NCBI RefSeq assembly: GCF_040227235.1
Contig: NZ_JBELNZ010000002.1
Coordinates: 434,001-498,000 of the forward strand
Reading direction: 5' to 3'
DNA: 64,000 nt
DNA from: Parafrigoribacterium_A soli
Lineage (GTDB): Bacteria; Actinomycetota; Actinomycetes; Actinomycetales; Microbacteriaceae
How positions within the stretch are numbered: position 1 is the stretch's first letter; each line of letters opens with the position of its first letter. The position numbers were made by a program, and so were the translations under genes. Shown one piece after another: positions 1 through 8,606 of the stretch. A model generated the notes under the pieces. That model saw nothing but the letters and a program-made list of their open reading frames with translations, made no database searches and was not told the DNA's origin.

Positions 1-898
1 CGGCATCCGCGAGACGGTCTATGTCGGCTCTCGACAGGAACGTGAAGATCTTGAGCCGCGCTATGACGTCGCCGTCGTCCGTGTTCAACCAGAACTGGTA
101 GAACGCGTATGGACTCGTGAGCGCCGGATCGAGCCAGACCGCGTTGCCCTCGCTCTTGCCGAACTTGGTGCCGTCGGAATTGGTGATCAGCGGCGTGCCG
201 ATCGCATGCGCGCTCTGCCCCTCTGCCCTGCGGATGAGGTCGGTGCCGCTCGTGAGATTGCCCCACTGGTCCGATCCCCCGGTCTGGAGCACGCAGTCGT
301 AGCTGCGGTACAGCTCCAGGAAGTCCATTCCTTGCAGGATCTGGTAGCTGAACTCGGTGTAGCTGATGCCCGCGTCCGAATTGAGCCGCGCGCTCACGGC
401 ATCTTTCTTGAGCATCGTGCCGACCCTGAAGTACTTGCCGATGTCCCGCAAAAAGTCGATCGCACTGAGCGGCGCCGTCCAGTCGAGGTTGTTGACGAGC
501 CGCGCGGCGTTATCGCCGTCGAAGCTCAGAAAGCGCGACACCTGCGCCTGCAGGTAGCCGACCCACTCCTGCACCGTGTCCTTCGTGTTGAGGGTGCGCT
601 CGGCCGTCGGACGCGGATCACCAATCAGGCCGGTGGATCCGCCGACGAGCCCCAGCGGCTTGTGACCGGCGAGTTGCAAGCGGCGAAGGAGCAGCAATTG
701 CACGAGATTGCCGAGGTGAAGGCTCGGGGCGGTGGGGTCGAAGCCGCAGTAGTAGGTGATCGGCGGACCGGAGAGGAGGGTCTTGAGTTCCTGAGCGTCG
801 GTCGAGACGTGCACGAGGCCTCGCCAGAGGATCTCGTCCCAGACGTCGGCGAACGATGGGTCGTTGCGCTGGCCTGCGAGTGCGGCGGAATCTGGCAT
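1..898 (-). CDS. tyrS: Tyrosyl-tRNA synthetase, C-terminal part outside window
   Basis: Charges tRNA-Tyr with tyrosine in the cytoplasm (class I aminoacyl-tRNA synthetase). Translating the minus strand from the ATG at 898 gives 299 residues that are open to the window edge. The HIGH-type signature is PSLHLGN (about residues 58-64) and the KMSKS-type loop is KFGKS (about 245-249), preceded by LITNSDGT; the C-terminal tRNA-binding S4-like domain lies beyond position 1. Start choice: TACCGT at 906-911 on the minus strand ends 7 nt before the ATG and there is no Shine-Dalgarno, so a leaderless mRNA is likely. It is divergent from the SatD-like gene. Proximity to mpg and argH matches the order known in Mycobacterium. 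Identification is firm. Confidence 0.96.
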   Translation of the reverse strand, partial: MPDSAALAGQRNDPSFADVWDEILWRGLVHVSTDAQELKTLLSGPPITYYCGFDPTAPSLHLGNLVQLLLLRRLQLAGHKPLGLVGGSTGLIGDPRPTAERTLNTKDTVQEWVGYLQAQVSRFLSFDGDNAARLVNNLDWTAPLSAIDFLRDIGKYFRVGTMLKKDAVSARLNSDAGISYTEFSYQILQGMDFLELYRSYDCVLQTGGSDQWGNLTSGTDLIRRAEGQSAHAIGTPLITNSDGTKFGKSEGNAVWLDPALTSPYAFYQFWLNTDDGDVIARLKIFTFLSRADIDRLADA

Positions 899-905
899 GG
901 CTATT

Positions 906-911
906 ACGGTA
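906..911 (-). promoter_or_regulatory. -10 element, leaderless tyrS
   Basis: TACCGT followed by a 7-nt spacer and the tyrS ATG, with no ribosome-binding site between. Seen directly; promoter function is inferred. Confidence 0.55.
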
Positions 912-951
912 GCAGCGGCTTGTGCGCGGATTTTGTGTCAATGGTGCAGGC

Positions 952-990
952 TTGACTTGGCTTAGATAAAGCTATATGACTTGATAAGTA
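952..990 (+). promoter_or_regulatory. AT-rich promoter/operator region of SatD-like gene
   Basis: This stretch is markedly richer in A+T than its surroundings. It contains TTGACT (952-957, a good -35), TATATG (973-978) and a direct repeat TGACTTG at 953-959 and 977-983. The repeat spacing (24 bp) would suit a regulator binding to the same face of the helix. The exact -10 is uncertain, since the 15-bp spacing to TATATG is short. Confidence 0.4.
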
Positions 991-1034
991 TTGGAATCAA
1001 TGCAAGCGGCTTGATGTGCGAAGGAGAGTGCCCG

Positions 1035-1667
1035 ATGCTGGTCATCACGGCCGATCAGATCCAGAGCCGTTCGACCGAGGACCGTGCCGGCCTCGTGCTC
1101 GACGACCTCAACGCTCGGTTCGGTGACAGGCTTACGCTGCCCGTCGACCGGAACGCCGGTGACGAGATCCAGGTCATCGCGCCGGATGGCGACGTCGCGC
1201 TCCAGATCATTCTCGGGCTCACGAGGTCCGGGCACTGGAGCGTAGGCCTCGGTGCCGGCGAGATCCGAACGCCACTCCCCCGCGCCACGCGCGAGGCAAG
1301 CGGCTCGGCGTTCATCGCTGCGCGCGCTGCGATTGGGCGAGCGAAGAAGCGCGGCACACACTTCGCAGCGGAGGAGGCCAGAGACGATGGCGGGTCGAGG
1401 GCAACGACGGCAGCGGAGGCGGAGGCGCTCATCGACCTCCTGCTCGTGCTGCGTTCCCGCCGCACCACGGAGGGCTGGGAGCTGTTCGATCGGACCGCGC
1501 GCGGACTCAACCAGCGCGACGCCGCCCGCGAGTTGAAGATCACCCCTCAGGCCGTGAGCAGCCGTGGGAAGATTGCAGCCATCCGCACGGAGCTCGCGTC
1601 GTATACGGCGCTCGCGCGGGTGCTGGACAACCTCGATGCCGACCAGGGAAGCGAGCACGGCGCATGA
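1035..1667 (+). CDS. SatD-family protein with C-terminal helix-turn-helix
   Basis: 210 residues. The N-terminal part (LVITADQIQSR, then VDRNAGDEIQVI) resembles the SatD family, whose biochemical role is not established. The C-terminal part (about residues 158-179, from LNQRDAARELKI) looks like a helix-turn-helix, so a DNA-binding or regulatory role is likely but inferred. A longer reading from 981 exists; ATG 1035 was chosen because AAGGAGAG at 1021-1028 sits 6 nt upstream and SatD homology begins there. The stop overlaps the start of the next gene (ATGA), so the two are translationally coupled. Divergent from tyrS. It could autoregulate through the TGACTTG repeats upstream. Confidence 0.75.
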   Translation: MLVITADQIQSRSTEDRAGLVLDDLNARFGDRLTLPVDRNAGDEIQVIAPDGDVALQIILGLTRSGHWSVGLGAGEIRTPLPRATREASGSAFIAARAAIGRAKKRGTHFAAEEARDDGGSRATTAAEAEALIDLLLVLRSRRTTEGWELFDRTARGLNQRDAARELKITPQAVSSRGKIAAIRTELASYTALARVLDNLDADQGSEHGA

Positions 1668-2284
1668 CATCCCCCACCGCCCTCATCGAAGCACTCCCCC
1701 TCGGCACATGGCTCTACTGGTCGCTCCTGCTCGCGATCACCACGGCATCACTCGTCTTCGCGGCCCTGGCAGCAAGCAAACGTCTTTTCGCCTGGGTCGC
1801 CGCGGGCCTGCTCGTGCTGGCCATCGTGTTCGCCTCGCTTGGTTCGAGCCACCCACCGTTCGGAGTCACCGCTCTGCTCGCGCTGCTCTGCATCGCACTG
1901 GCGATCGTGGGAGGCAGCCCGGCCGTGATCGTGACCCTCGGCCTTGCCGGAGGTGAGAATCCGGCGGGACGGCACGGCGGGATCCTTGTACGGGCATCGG
2001 GAGTCGACACGGCCGCAATTGACACTGCCGCGATCGAGACGGCCGCGAAGCGCGAGGTTCTGCGCGGTGGCTCGACCATCGGCATCCTGGAGCGACTCGC
2101 TGTGGCCGCGGCCATCGTGGCGGGACATCCGGAAGCCATCGCCCTGATCGTGGCTCTCAAGGGCGTCGGCAGGTTCACGGAACTCGATGCGGCCGAAGCG
2201 CGCGAGCGCTTCATCATCGGCAGCCTCGTCAGCCTCGTCTGGGGCTGCGCGAGCGCGGCGGTGTTCGTCATCGCGCTGAACTGA
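1664..2284 (+). CDS. Integral membrane protein, partner of SatD-like gene
   Basis: 206 residues with hydrophobic segments at about 15-35, 40-60, 65-85, 140-160 and 185-204. A polar middle contains the short repeat DTAAIDTAAIETAA. The C-terminal motif GRFTELDAAEARERFIIGSLVSL resembles the end of membrane proteins (DUF3307-like) that accompany SatD-family genes in other bacteria; this is from memory of the family and not a search. Coupled to the upstream gene by a 4-bp overlap, so the two probably act together at the membrane. Function unknown. Confidence 0.7.
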   Translation: MTSPTALIEALPLGTWLYWSLLLAITTASLVFAALAASKRLFAWVAAGLLVLAIVFASLGSSHPPFGVTALLALLCIALAIVGGSPAVIVTLGLAGGENPAGRHGGILVRASGVDTAAIDTAAIETAAKREVLRGGSTIGILERLAVAAAIVAGHPEAIALIVALKGVGRFTELDAAEARERFIIGSLVSLVWGCASAAVFVIALN

Positions 2285-2289
2285 CGCGC

Positions 2290-2895
2290 TCAGACCCTCT
2301 TCTTGGGCGAGTGCCGCTTGTAGGGCGAGACAGTCGGGTCGCCGGGCAACCAGAAGCGCCAGGGAAATTCCTCGGTGCCGCCCGCGCCGGAGACACCCGT
2401 GCGAGGACCCGTCGAATAGCGCGACTCCCCCGCGCCCAGCTCCAGACGGATGCGATCGCTCGCGAGATCGAGTCCCCCGTCGCTGAGGTGGATGCCGAGC
2501 GCGACGGTGAGCCGGGCGGGGCCGCGCGCGAGGTCGGAATCCTTGCGCGAGGTCAGTCGCCGGGCCCTCGCCAGCTCAACGCCCTCGACCACCTCGCCGG
2601 CCCGCAGTAGAAGCCCGGACGCCTGGCCCTCCGGACCGCAGACGACGTTGGCACAGGTGTGCATGCCGTAGGTGAAGTAGGTGTACAGGTGGCCGGGCTC
2701 GCCGAACATCACGGCGTTGCGGTTCGTCTTGCCGCGAAAGGCGTGCGAGCCAGGATCCTCCGAGCCGTGGTACGCCTCGACCTCGGTGATGCGCAGGCTG
2801 ACCGCGCCCTCCTCCGAGGTCGCGGTGAGGATGGAACCGAGCAGCAACGGCGCACACTCGTACGACGGTGCGAGGAGACGAGCACGATCGAGCAC
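2290..2895 (-). CDS. mpg: 3-methyladenine DNA glycosylase (AAG/Mpg family)
   Basis: Removes alkylated purines (3-methyladenine and similar) from DNA, starting base-excision repair. The 201 residues carry typical family motifs: RITEVEAYHGSEDPGSHAFRG, with the catalytic Glu of EVEAY and His/Arg, then the YFTYGMHTCANVVC segment and LARGPARLT. The length is normal for bacterial members. It starts 5 bp downstream of the argH stop and is very likely the last gene of the arginine operon transcript. A neighbour of argH and tyrS in mycobacteria as well, so this is old actinobacterial synteny and not transfer. Confidence 0.94.
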   Translation of the reverse strand: MLDRARLLAPSYECAPLLLGSILTATSEEGAVSLRITEVEAYHGSEDPGSHAFRGKTNRNAVMFGEPGHLYTYFTYGMHTCANVVCGPEGQASGLLLRAGEVVEGVELARARRLTSRKDSDLARGPARLTVALGIHLSDGGLDLASDRIRLELGAGESRYSTGPRTGVSGAGGTEEFPWRFWLPGDPTVSPYKRHSPKKRV

Positions 2896-2900
2896 GAGGA

Positions 2901-4343
2901 CTACAGCACCCCGATCGCCGAGGAGAGTTCGCGCACTCGCGCGGTGAGCGACGCGAGTTGCTCCGCGACGCGCACGGGTGCTGTGCCACCGGCACCGCGC
3001 CTGCTCGCGATCGAACCGGCCACCGTGAGCACGTCACGCACCGCGGGCGTGAGATGCGGCGAGATCGAGGCGAGCTCGGCATCCGATGGGTCGTTGAGCT
3101 CGATGCCTCGCTCCTCGCAGAAGCTCACGAGCGCGCCACTGATCTCGTGCGCCTCGCGGAAGGGAACGCGCTGGGTGACGAGCCACTCTGCCACGTCCGT
3201 GGCCAGGGAGAAGCCCTGCGGTGCGAGCTCGGCCATCCGCTCGGTGTTGAAGCGAAGCGAAGCGATCATGCCGGTGAAGGCGGGAAGGAGCACCTCGAGG
3301 GTGGTCACGGAGTCAAAGACCGGCTCCTTGTCTTCCTGCAGGTCACGGTTGTATGCGAGCGGAAGGCCCTTGAGGGTCGCGAGCAGCCCGGTGAGGTTGC
3401 CGATGAGCCGGCCGGCCTTGCCTCGCGCAAGCTCGGCGATGTCGGGGTTCTTCTTCTGGGGCATGATCGACGATCCCGTCGAGTAGCCGTCGTCGAGCGT
3501 GACGAAGCCGAACTCCCTGGTGTTCCAGATGATCACGTCTTCGGCGAGTCTCGACATGTCGACGCCGATGAGGGAGGCGACGAACGCGAACTCTGCCACG
3601 ACATCCCGGCTCGCGGTCGCGTCGATCGAGTTTTCGGTGGGACGATCCAGGCCGAGTTCTCGAGCAACGAGACCCACGTCGAGCCCGAGCGAACTTCCCG
3701 CGAGGGCGCCCGCGCCATAGGGCGAGGCGGAGGCGCGTGCAGCCCAGTCGCGCAGGCGTTCGAGGTCGCGCACGAGCGGCCAGGCATGAGCCAGCAGGTG
3801 GTGGGCCAAGAGGATCGGCTGCGCGTGCTGTAGATGGGTTCGACCCGGCATCGGGGCGTCGCCGTGCGCCTCGGCCTGGGCGGCGATCGCGTCGATCAGG
3901 TCGATGACCAGGCTGGAGATCGCGCGCGAATGGTCGAGCAGATACAGGCGGATGAGCGTGGCGATCTGATCGTTACGGGAACGCCCGGCACGCAGCTTTC
4001 CTCCGAGCTCGGGCCCCGCCAGCTCGATCAGGCCGCGCTCGAGCGCAGCGTGAACGTCCTCGTCGGACTCCAGCGCCGCGAAGCTGCCATCTGCGACAGC
4101 ACCGCGCAGGCGCTCCAGTGCGGAGGTCATGCCGGCGAGCTCATCATCGGTGAGGTAGCCGGCCTCGGCGAGCGCCTTGGCGTGTGCGCGCGAGCCGGCG
4201 AGGTCGTATGGCGCGAGCTGCCAGTCGAACTGGGTGGACTTGCTCAGCCGCGACAGCTCCGGCGATGGACCGCTGCTGAACCGTCCGCCCCAGAGGGCAC
4301 CCTGGGCCGTCTCGCCGACCGCTCCCTGCTTCTCAACTGCCAT
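2901..4343 (-). CDS. argH: Argininosuccinate lyase
   Basis: Last step of arginine synthesis: argininosuccinate to arginine plus fumarate; cytoplasmic homotetramer. 480 residues of the fumarase/aspartase superfamily. The signature GSSIMPQKKNPD lies near residues 288-300 and holds the catalytic flexible serine loop; the N-terminal segment LWGGRFSSGPSPELS is typical of ArgH. ATG 4343 is preceded by AAGGAG at suitable distance. It follows argF by 33 bp, with no argG or argR between them as in many relatives, and is followed by mpg. The function is clear. Confidence 0.98.
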   Translation of the reverse strand: MAVEKQGAVGETAQGALWGGRFSSGPSPELSRLSKSTQFDWQLAPYDLAGSRAHAKALAEAGYLTDDELAGMTSALERLRGAVADGSFAALESDEDVHAALERGLIELAGPELGGKLRAGRSRNDQIATLIRLYLLDHSRAISSLVIDLIDAIAAQAEAHGDAPMPGRTHLQHAQPILLAHHLLAHAWPLVRDLERLRDWAARASASPYGAGALAGSSLGLDVGLVARELGLDRPTENSIDATASRDVVAEFAFVASLIGVDMSRLAEDVIIWNTREFGFVTLDDGYSTGSSIMPQKKNPDIAELARGKAGRLIGNLTGLLATLKGLPLAYNRDLQEDKEPVFDSVTTLEVLLPAFTGMIASLRFNTERMAELAPQGFSLATDVAEWLVTQRVPFREAHEISGALVSFCEERGIELNDPSDAELASISPHLTPAVRDVLTVAGSIASRRGAGGTAPVRVAEQLASLTARVRELSSAIGVL

Positions 4344-4376
4344 CTGATGTCTCCTTCGCTCGGCGCACGGGCAACC

Positions 4377-5300
4377 CTACTGCTGCCGAAGCAGCCAGAC
4401 GAGCAGCGCCTTCTGCGCGTGCAGCCGGTTCTCCGCCTCGTCCCAGATGACGCTCTGCGGGCCGTCGATGACCTCGGCCGTCACCTCATACCCGCGATCG
4501 GCCGGCAGACAGTGCAGGAACAGCGCATCCGGTTTGGCGAGCGACATCAGCTCCGCATCCACACGGTACTGGGCCAAATCCACGAGTCGCTGCGCCTTCT
4601 CGCTCTCCTTGCCCATCGACACCCAGGTGTCGGTGACGACGACATCGGCGCCGGCGACCGCCTCGATCGGATCGGTGTAGATGGCGACGGATCCGCCGGT
4701 TGCCTCGGCGATCGCGTCGGCGTCGGCGATCACGCTGTCCTTCGGCAGGTAGTCGACCGGGCACGCGATTCGCACGTGCATTCCCGCTGTCGCGCCGGCG
4801 AGGAGATACGAGTGCACCATGTTGTCTGCACCGTCCCCCACGAAGGTGAGCGTCTGCCCCGCGAGTGCACCCCGGTGCTCGCGAATGGTGAGGAGGTCGG
4901 CGAGCAACTGGCAGGGGTGGAAGTCGTCGGAGAGCCCGTTGACCACGGGGACCTTCGTGCCCTCGGCCATCTCTTCGAGACCCGCCTGGCCGAAGGTGCG
5001 CCAGACGATCGCGGCGACCTGACGCTCGAGCACGCGTGCCGTGTCGCGCGCCGTCTCCTTGCCACCCAGCTGGCTGTTCGCCGTGCTAATGATGAGCGGG
5101 ATGCCGCCGAGCTCAGCGATGCCGACCGCGAACGACACCCTCGTACGAGTCGACGACTTGTCGAAGATCACGGCGACCGTCTGCGGGCCGATGAGCGGAC
5201 GCGCACCGCAGCGGTCCTTCTTCAGCTCGAGCGCCAGGTCGAGGACCTCGGCCTGCTCTGCGGGGCTCAGATCGTCGTCGCGAAGAAAGTGACGGGTCAT
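4377..5300 (-). CDS. argF: Ornithine carbamoyltransferase
   Basis: Transfers carbamoyl phosphate to ornithine to give citrulline. 307 residues, the standard length. The carbamoyl-phosphate motif SSTRTR is at residues 49-54 and the ornithine-binding HCLPA motif is near 262-266; FVGDGADNMVHS is also typical. The start overlaps the argD stop by 4 bp (ATGA), so the pair is translationally coupled. Anabolic rather than catabolic from its place inside argCJBDFH. No odd features. Confidence 0.98.
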   Translation of the reverse strand: MTRHFLRDDDLSPAEQAEVLDLALELKKDRCGARPLIGPQTVAVIFDKSSTRTRVSFAVGIAELGGIPLIISTANSQLGGKETARDTARVLERQVAAIVWRTFGQAGLEEMAEGTKVPVVNGLSDDFHPCQLLADLLTIREHRGALAGQTLTFVGDGADNMVHSYLLAGATAGMHVRIACPVDYLPKDSVIADADAIAEATGGSVAIYTDPIEAVAGADVVVTDTWVSMGKESEKAQRLVDLAQYRVDAELMSLAKPDALFLHCLPADRGYEVTAEVIDGPQSVIWDEAENRLHAQKALLVWLLRQQ

Positions 5301-6520
5301 GCGATAGCCTCCAGGGCCTTGATGAAGATGGTGCGGAATTCGGCGAGTTCTGCGTCGCCGACGATGAGCGGCGGGGCAATGCGGATGCTGGAATCGTTGG
5401 GCGCGTTGATGATCAGCCCGAGCTTCAGCGCCTCTTCGGCCAGCGGATGGCCAACGGGCCTGGCAAGACCGAGCCCGATCAGTAGGCCCTCTCCCCGAAC
5501 CTCCGTGATGAGCGGTGCGTCCAGCGCGGCGATCATCTCTCTCAGCTGCCGGCCGCGCAGCGTGGCATTCTCGATGAGACCGGCACGTTCGATCTCTCCG
5601 AGCACCGCGTTGCCCGCGGCTGTGGCGAGAGGATTGCCGCCGAAGGTGCTTCCGTGCTGCCCGGGCAGGAACAGCTCGGAAGCGCTGCCGAAGGTGACGA
5701 GCGCACCGATGGGAACACCGCCGGCTATCCCCTTGGCCAGCGCCAGCGCATCCGGCACTATGCCGTGCCCCTGGAACGCGAACCAGTTGCCCGTGCGGCC
5801 GACGCCGGTCTGGATCTCGTCGAGGATCAGCAGGGCGCCGTGCTGAGTGGTGAGCTCGCGGGCGCGCTGGAGGTAACCCTCCGGCAGGTCGTGCACGCCG
5901 GCCTCGCCCTTGATCGGCTCGACGAAGAGCGCCGCGACCGTGTCGTCCATCGCCGCCTCGAGCGCCTCGATGGAGCTGTCGATGTGCTCGACTCCGGGAA
6001 GCAGCGGCTCAAATGCTTCGCGCAGGACGGGCTTGCCGGTGAGCGAGAGCGCGCCCATGGTGCGGCCGTGGAAGGAATTTCTGAGGCTCAGAATGCGGGG
6101 TCGGTGACCGCCCTGACGATTGAGCCTCGCGAGCTTGACGCCGGCCTCTATCGCCTCTGCTCCGGAGTTACCGAAGAAGACGCGGCCGGCATTGCCCGCG
6201 CCGCTGAGGCGAAGCAGTCGCTCGGCGAGCTCCAGCTGCGGCGGAGTCGCGAAGTAGTTGGACACGTGTGCCAGCGTGGCGATCTGCCTGCTCACCGCAT
6301 CCACGAGCACCGGATGCGCGTGCCCGAGAGAGTTCACGGCGATTCCGGCGAGGAAGTCCAGATAACGCTTGCCGTCGGTGTCCCACACGACGCAACCCTC
6401 GCCGTGTTCGAGCAGCGCGAGCGGCTTGCCGTAGGACCCCATCAGAGCGTCACTGAATCGCTCGCGCCAGTTCTCCGTCGCGTCCGTGTCGACGGCGGGG
6501 GCATGCGATTCGGTTGTCAC
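5297..6520 (-). CDS. argD: Acetylornithine aminotransferase
   Basis: PLP enzyme converting N-acetylglutamate semialdehyde to N-acetylornithine with glutamate as donor; in many bacteria it also serves succinyl-diaminopimelate synthesis. 407 residues, class III aminotransferase. ILDEIQTGVGRTG marks the PLP-ring aspartate region and LALAKGIAGG carries the Schiff-base lysine near residue 262. It overlaps argB upstream and argF downstream by 4 bp each, so the three are tightly coupled. The identity follows from the motifs and from the operon. Confidence 0.97.
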   Translation of the reverse strand: MTTESHAPAVDTDATENWRERFSDALMGSYGKPLALLEHGEGCVVWDTDGKRYLDFLAGIAVNSLGHAHPVLVDAVSRQIATLAHVSNYFATPPQLELAERLLRLSGAGNAGRVFFGNSGAEAIEAGVKLARLNRQGGHRPRILSLRNSFHGRTMGALSLTGKPVLREAFEPLLPGVEHIDSSIEALEAAMDDTVAALFVEPIKGEAGVHDLPEGYLQRARELTTQHGALLILDEIQTGVGRTGNWFAFQGHGIVPDALALAKGIAGGVPIGALVTFGSASELFLPGQHGSTFGGNPLATAAGNAVLGEIERAGLIENATLRGRQLREMIAALDAPLITEVRGEGLLIGLGLARPVGHPLAEEALKLGLIINAPNDSSIRIAPPLIVGDAELAEFRTIFIKALEAIA

Positions 6521-7449
6521 TTCTCTGCTTTCACTGGTTGGGACCGATCAGGGTCGATGACCTCGGTGCCGAGCACAGTCGTGCTGAAGGCCTCGAGGAG
6601 GATGGAGTGCGGTACGCGCCCGTCGATGACGGCGGCCGAACCGACCCCGCCACGAACGGCGTCGAGGCAAGCCGTCATCTTCGGAATCATGCCCGATTCG
6701 AGAGAGGGAATGAGCGCATCGAGCTCTCTGGCGGTGATGCGATCCACGAGCGAGTCGCGGTTCGGCCAGTCGCGGTAGAGCCCCGCGACGTCGGTGAGGA
6801 TGACGAGGCGCTCTGCCGCGAGCGCGATGGCGAGCGCAGAAGCCGCGGAGTCGGCGTTGACGTTGAGGGAGTGCGCCGGATCGTCGCGATCCGGTGCGAT
6901 CGACGACACGACGGGAATCTTTCCCGCGTCGAGCAGCGCGAGGACGACCGAGGGATTAACTTCGGCTACGTCGCCCACCTGCCCCAGGTCGACCGCCTCG
7001 CCGTCGATGATGACCCCGCGCTTCTCGGCCCGGAACAGCCCGTCGGTTTCGCCGGATAACGGCTGCGCGATCGCTACTGTTCCCGGCGTCGAACTCTCGT
7101 TGAGCAAGCCGGCGAGCTCGTGCGCCACGCCGAGGGTCAGCACCTCACGCACCACGTCGAGCGCCTCCGGGGTGGTCACTCGCAGTCCGCCGCGAAACTC
7201 ACTCGCGATCCCGCGGCGCGTCAGCTCGGCGGAGATCTGCGGCCCACCGCCGTGCACGACGACGACACGGACGCCCAGCTGCCTGAGATAGACCATGTCT
7301 TCTGCGAAGGCGCGTTTCAGAGACTCGTCGACCATCGCGTTGCCGCCAAACTTCACGACAACGGCCTTGCCCTGGAGCCGCGCGATCCACGGCAGGGACT
7401 CGATGAGCGCCTCGGCCTTCGCCGAGGTCGCAGTGCTGTCGTCGGCCAT
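6517..7449 (-). CDS. argB: Acetylglutamate kinase
   Basis: Phosphorylates N-acetylglutamate, often the feedback-controlled step in actinobacterial arginine synthesis. 310 residues of the amino-acid kinase family: VVKFGGNAMVD (phosphate binding), VVVHGGGPQIS, and NVNADSAA near the nucleotide site. The frame is open far upstream over argJ, but homology begins at the ATG at 7449, which shares one base with the argJ stop (TGATG). An N-terminal helix of about 25 residues precedes the kinase core, as in arginine-inhibited hexameric forms; inhibition is inferred. Confidence 0.97.
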   Translation of the reverse strand: MADDSTATSAKAEALIESLPWIARLQGKAVVVKFGGNAMVDESLKRAFAEDMVYLRQLGVRVVVVHGGGPQISAELTRRGIASEFRGGLRVTTPEALDVVREVLTLGVAHELAGLLNESSTPGTVAIAQPLSGETDGLFRAEKRGVIIDGEAVDLGQVGDVAEVNPSVVLALLDAGKIPVVSSIAPDRDDPAHSLNVNADSAASALAIALAAERLVILTDVAGLYRDWPNRDSLVDRITARELDALIPSLESGMIPKMTACLDAVRGGVGSAAVIDGRVPHSILLEAFSTTVLGTEVIDPDRSQPVKAEK

Positions 7450-8606
7450 CAGCTGGAATACGCGCTGTTCTCGTGGACGTAGTCGTGGGTGAGGTCGTTC
7501 GTGCGAATGACCGCCTCGGCCTCGCCCGACTTCAAATCGATGAGCACGTGCACGGATCTCGGCGCCAGATCCACGGCCTCGCGCGGTTCGCCTGGCTCGC
7601 CGGAGTGACAGACCCGCACACCGTTGATCGAGACGTCGATGTCGTAGGGGTCGAATTCCGCACGGGTCGTGCCGACCGCGGCGAGGACGCGGCCCCAGTT
7701 GGGATCGTTGCCGAACACTGCGGCCTTGAAGAGGTTGTTTCTCGCAACGGCACGCCCCACCTCGACCGCATCGTCCTCGCTCGCCGCGTGGATGGTCTGG
7801 ATCGAGATGTCGTGGCTGGCGCCCTCGGCGTCCCCCTGCAGCTGCAGCGCGAGGTCGTCGCAGAGCTGCGTGAGCGCGGACTGGAACTCGTCGAGGTCCG
7901 GCACGATTCCGGATGCCCCACTGGCGAGGAGCGTCACCTGGTCGTTCGTCGACATGCAGCCATCGGAGTCGAGGCGATCGAACGTGACACGAGTCGCGGC
8001 CCTGAGGGCGCGATCGAGGTCTGCGGAACCGAGGTCGACATCGGTGGTGATGACGACGAGCATCGTCGCGAGCCCTGGCGCCAGCATTCCTGCACCCTTT
8101 GCCATCGCGCCGATCGACCATCCCTGGCGCTCGACGACCGCCTGCTTGCTGTGCGTGTCCGTCGTCATGATCGCGAGTGCAGCATCTTCGCCACCGCTCG
8201 TGGACAGGATCGGCACGGCGCCGGCGACGCCGGCGAGAACCCGGTCGCGGAACCGCTGGTCACCGCTGCCGATGAGGCCGGTGGAGCAGACGAGAACATC
8301 GCCGGAGGAGATGTCGAGCGCGTCGGCGACGGCCTCGGCCGTGGCGTGCGTGGTCTGGAAGCCGAAGCTGCCGGTGTAGCAGTTGGCTCCGCCGGAATTG
8401 AGCACGATCGCCGACACGATGCCGTCGGAGATCACCTGCTCTGACCACAGGATGGGGTTCGCCTTGGCACGGTTGCTCGTGAAGACTGCCGCGGCGGCCT
8501 GACGCGGGCCGCGATTAACGACGAGAGCGACGTCTTTGTTGCCGCTCGATTTGAGTCCGGCCGCGAAGCCGGCGGCCTCGAAACCCTGTGCTCTGGTGAC
8601 GCTCAC
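7449..8606 (-). CDS. argJ: Bifunctional ornithine acetyltransferase / N-acetylglutamate synthase
   Basis: Recycles the acetyl group from N-acetylornithine to glutamate, and in bifunctional forms also acetylates glutamate with acetyl-CoA. 385 residues. The self-cleavage site is in KGAGMLAPGLATMLV; the nucleophile Thr is residue 181, splitting the chain into alpha and beta subunits. CSTGLIG marks the oxyanion region. Overlaps argC by 4 bp and argB by 1 bp. No separate argA-type gene is visible nearby, which fits the bifunctional form, though the second activity cannot be proven from sequence. Confidence 0.96.
   Translation of the reverse strand: MSVTRAQGFEAAGFAAGLKSSGNKDVALVVNRGPRQAAAAVFTSNRAKANPILWSEQVISDGIVSAIVLNSGGANCYTGSFGFQTTHATAEAVADALDISSGDVLVCSTGLIGSGDQRFRDRVLAGVAGAVPILSTSGGEDAALAIMTTDTHSKQAVVERQGWSIGAMAKGAGMLAPGLATMLVVITTDVDLGSADLDRALRAATRVTFDRLDSDGCMSTNDQVTLLASGASGIVPDLDEFQSALTQLCDDLALQLQGDAEGASHDISIQTIHAASEDDAVEVGRAVARNNLFKAAVFGNDPNWGRVLAAVGTTRAEFDPYDIDVSINGVRVCHSGEPGEPREAVDLAPRSVHVLIDLKSGEAEAVIRTNDLTHDYVHENSAYSS

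Noticed and set aside
206..955. 249-aa open frame on the plus strand
   Set aside because: Antisense to tyrS; no ribosome-binding site and no recognisable family; long antisense frames are normal in G+C-rich DNA.
3834..5846. 670-aa open frame on the plus strand
   Set aside because: Antisense across argH, argF and argD, which are clearly coding on the other strand.
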